This document shows positions 61,172 through 61,610 of a stretch of DNA of 61,610 bases, in pieces (the stretch's first letter is position 1; every line of letters starts with the position of its first letter). Both the position numbers and the translations under genes were made by a program. Source of the DNA: Treponema sp. (GTDB taxonomy: Bacteria > Spirochaetota > Spirochaetia > Treponematales > Treponemataceae); contig JAKSTM010000011.1 of the NCBI GenBank assembly GCA_024402565.1, forward strand, positions 1-61,610, given 5' to 3'. The notes under the pieces were generated by a model, which saw only the letters and a list, made by a program, of their open reading frames with translations, ran no database searches and was not told the origin of the DNA.

Positions 61172-61555
61172 TGCTATACCTGCCTTTTTTAAGATTTACA
61201 CTGAATATATAGCAAGTTTCATGCCAAAATCTATTAAAAAGTTTAATTTTCGTACAGGCGAATAAAAAATTCGCATTATTTATGAAATTCCAAGGGGGAA
61301 AGCCTTCCCCCTGGCCTCAAACAGCAAGCTGTTTTCGGCACACCCCCTTCTCCGGGAGCCCCCGGACCCCTATATTTCTGTCACAAATTCAAACAATTCT
61401 TCTAAGTTTGTATCATTCTGACACATTTTCTTTAGTCCAGTTTTTTTATGTGTCTTTTTGACGATTTTACTTGCCGAAAACAGGCTTTTTTATTAAATTT
61501 TACACAAAATAACAATCAAATTACCCGCACTATGCGGATCATATAGGAGCGTACT
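61172..61555. other. Divergent region between sigma factor and groES with a GC-rich hairpin island
   Basis: AT-rich next to both genes; the middle (61291-61372) is conspicuously GC-rich, with the hairpins AGGGGGAA/TTCCCCCT (61293-61312), AACAGCAAGCTGTT and CCGGGAGCCCCCGG. CTGTTTTCGGCA near 61329-61340 recurs inverted as TGCCGAAAACAG near 61473. No CIRCE (TTAGCACTC...GAGTGCTAA) precedes groES. Confidence 0.7.
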
Positions 61556-61610
61556 ATGAAAATCACACCATTAGCAGACAGAGTTCTGGTAAAAAATGAC
61601 AAAGCAGAAA
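61556..61610 (+). CDS. groES: Co-chaperonin GroES, N-terminal part (cut by window end)
   Basis: Eighteen codons are visible: MKITPLADRVLVKNDKAE, the standard GroES start. ATG 61556 with a perfect SD AGGAG (61545-61549). Caps GroEL folding chambers; groEL is expected just beyond the window. No CIRCE operator upstream, so another form of heat-shock control must be used. Confidence 0.95.
   Translation, partial: MKITPLADRVLVKNDKAE

Noticed and set aside
61172..61555. Search for CIRCE or a heat-shock operator upstream of groES
   Set aside because: No TTAGCACTC/GAGTGCTAA inverted repeat or clear variant was found.

Overview
The window looks like a chromosomal segment of a gut or rumen Treponema (Spirochaetota). 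Pointers are the AT-rich DNA, a short spirochaete-type alanyl-tRNA synthetase that stops after the editing domain, an EF-G with the HIDSGKT form of the P-loop, two methyl-accepting chemotaxis proteins, many lipoproteins with C-terminal-Cys signal peptides, and a GH5 endoglucanase lipoprotein that fits life on plant fibre. The assignment rests on recalled family features; no database search was possible.

Layout. 1-204: the 3' end of an unrecognised gene, followed by a repeat-rich strip (205-652) holding displaced copies of that gene's last codons. 653-4411 (minus): an operon of two paralogous channel/RCK proteins with abnormal pore filters, a stand-alone cyclic-nucleotide-binding protein and a frameshifted EamA transporter. 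4523-10158: an OFA-type transporter and two chemotaxis receptors. 10159-20878: pgk (with a second displaced 3'-end scar), a large InlB-repeat lipoprotein, a P-loop NTPase flanked by direct repeats, fusA, a putative outer-membrane protein and a SPOR protein. 20962-35589: coaE, polA (with a repeat insertion in a linker), a ParE/GyrB-type topoisomerase subunit with a long Ala/Lys tail, small membrane proteins, clpS-clpA, a cytoplasmic BspA-like LRR protein and a His-rich CobW GTPase.

35692-48577 (minus): a long, tightly packed run: SurA-like chaperone, nusB, TPR lipoprotein, then a type II secretion-like block (gspD, gspE, gspF, gspG, two tiny membrane proteins, a GspL/GspC-shaped protein), two lipoproteins and a lipoprotein with a clostripain fold that has lost both catalytic residues. 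A hairpin overlaps the gspD start codon. 48704-61610: alaS, a possible pallilysin-related protein, the GH5 lipoprotein, a long PRPP synthetase divergent from DUF3310-apt, a short FGGY kinase, a HAD phosphatase, tRNA-Arg(CCT), fhs, a sigma-70 factor and the start of groES.

Most interesting points: (1) the channel/RCK pair plus separate cNMP sensor; (2) non-coding copies of the pgk and first-gene C-terminal codons that differ from the live genes only at synonymous sites, best read as scars of allele replacement; (3) the compact secretion operon ending in a pseudo-peptidase lipoprotein; (4) several small hairpin families with conserved loops or compensatory stems. No CRISPR array, rRNA, transposase or prophage was seen.
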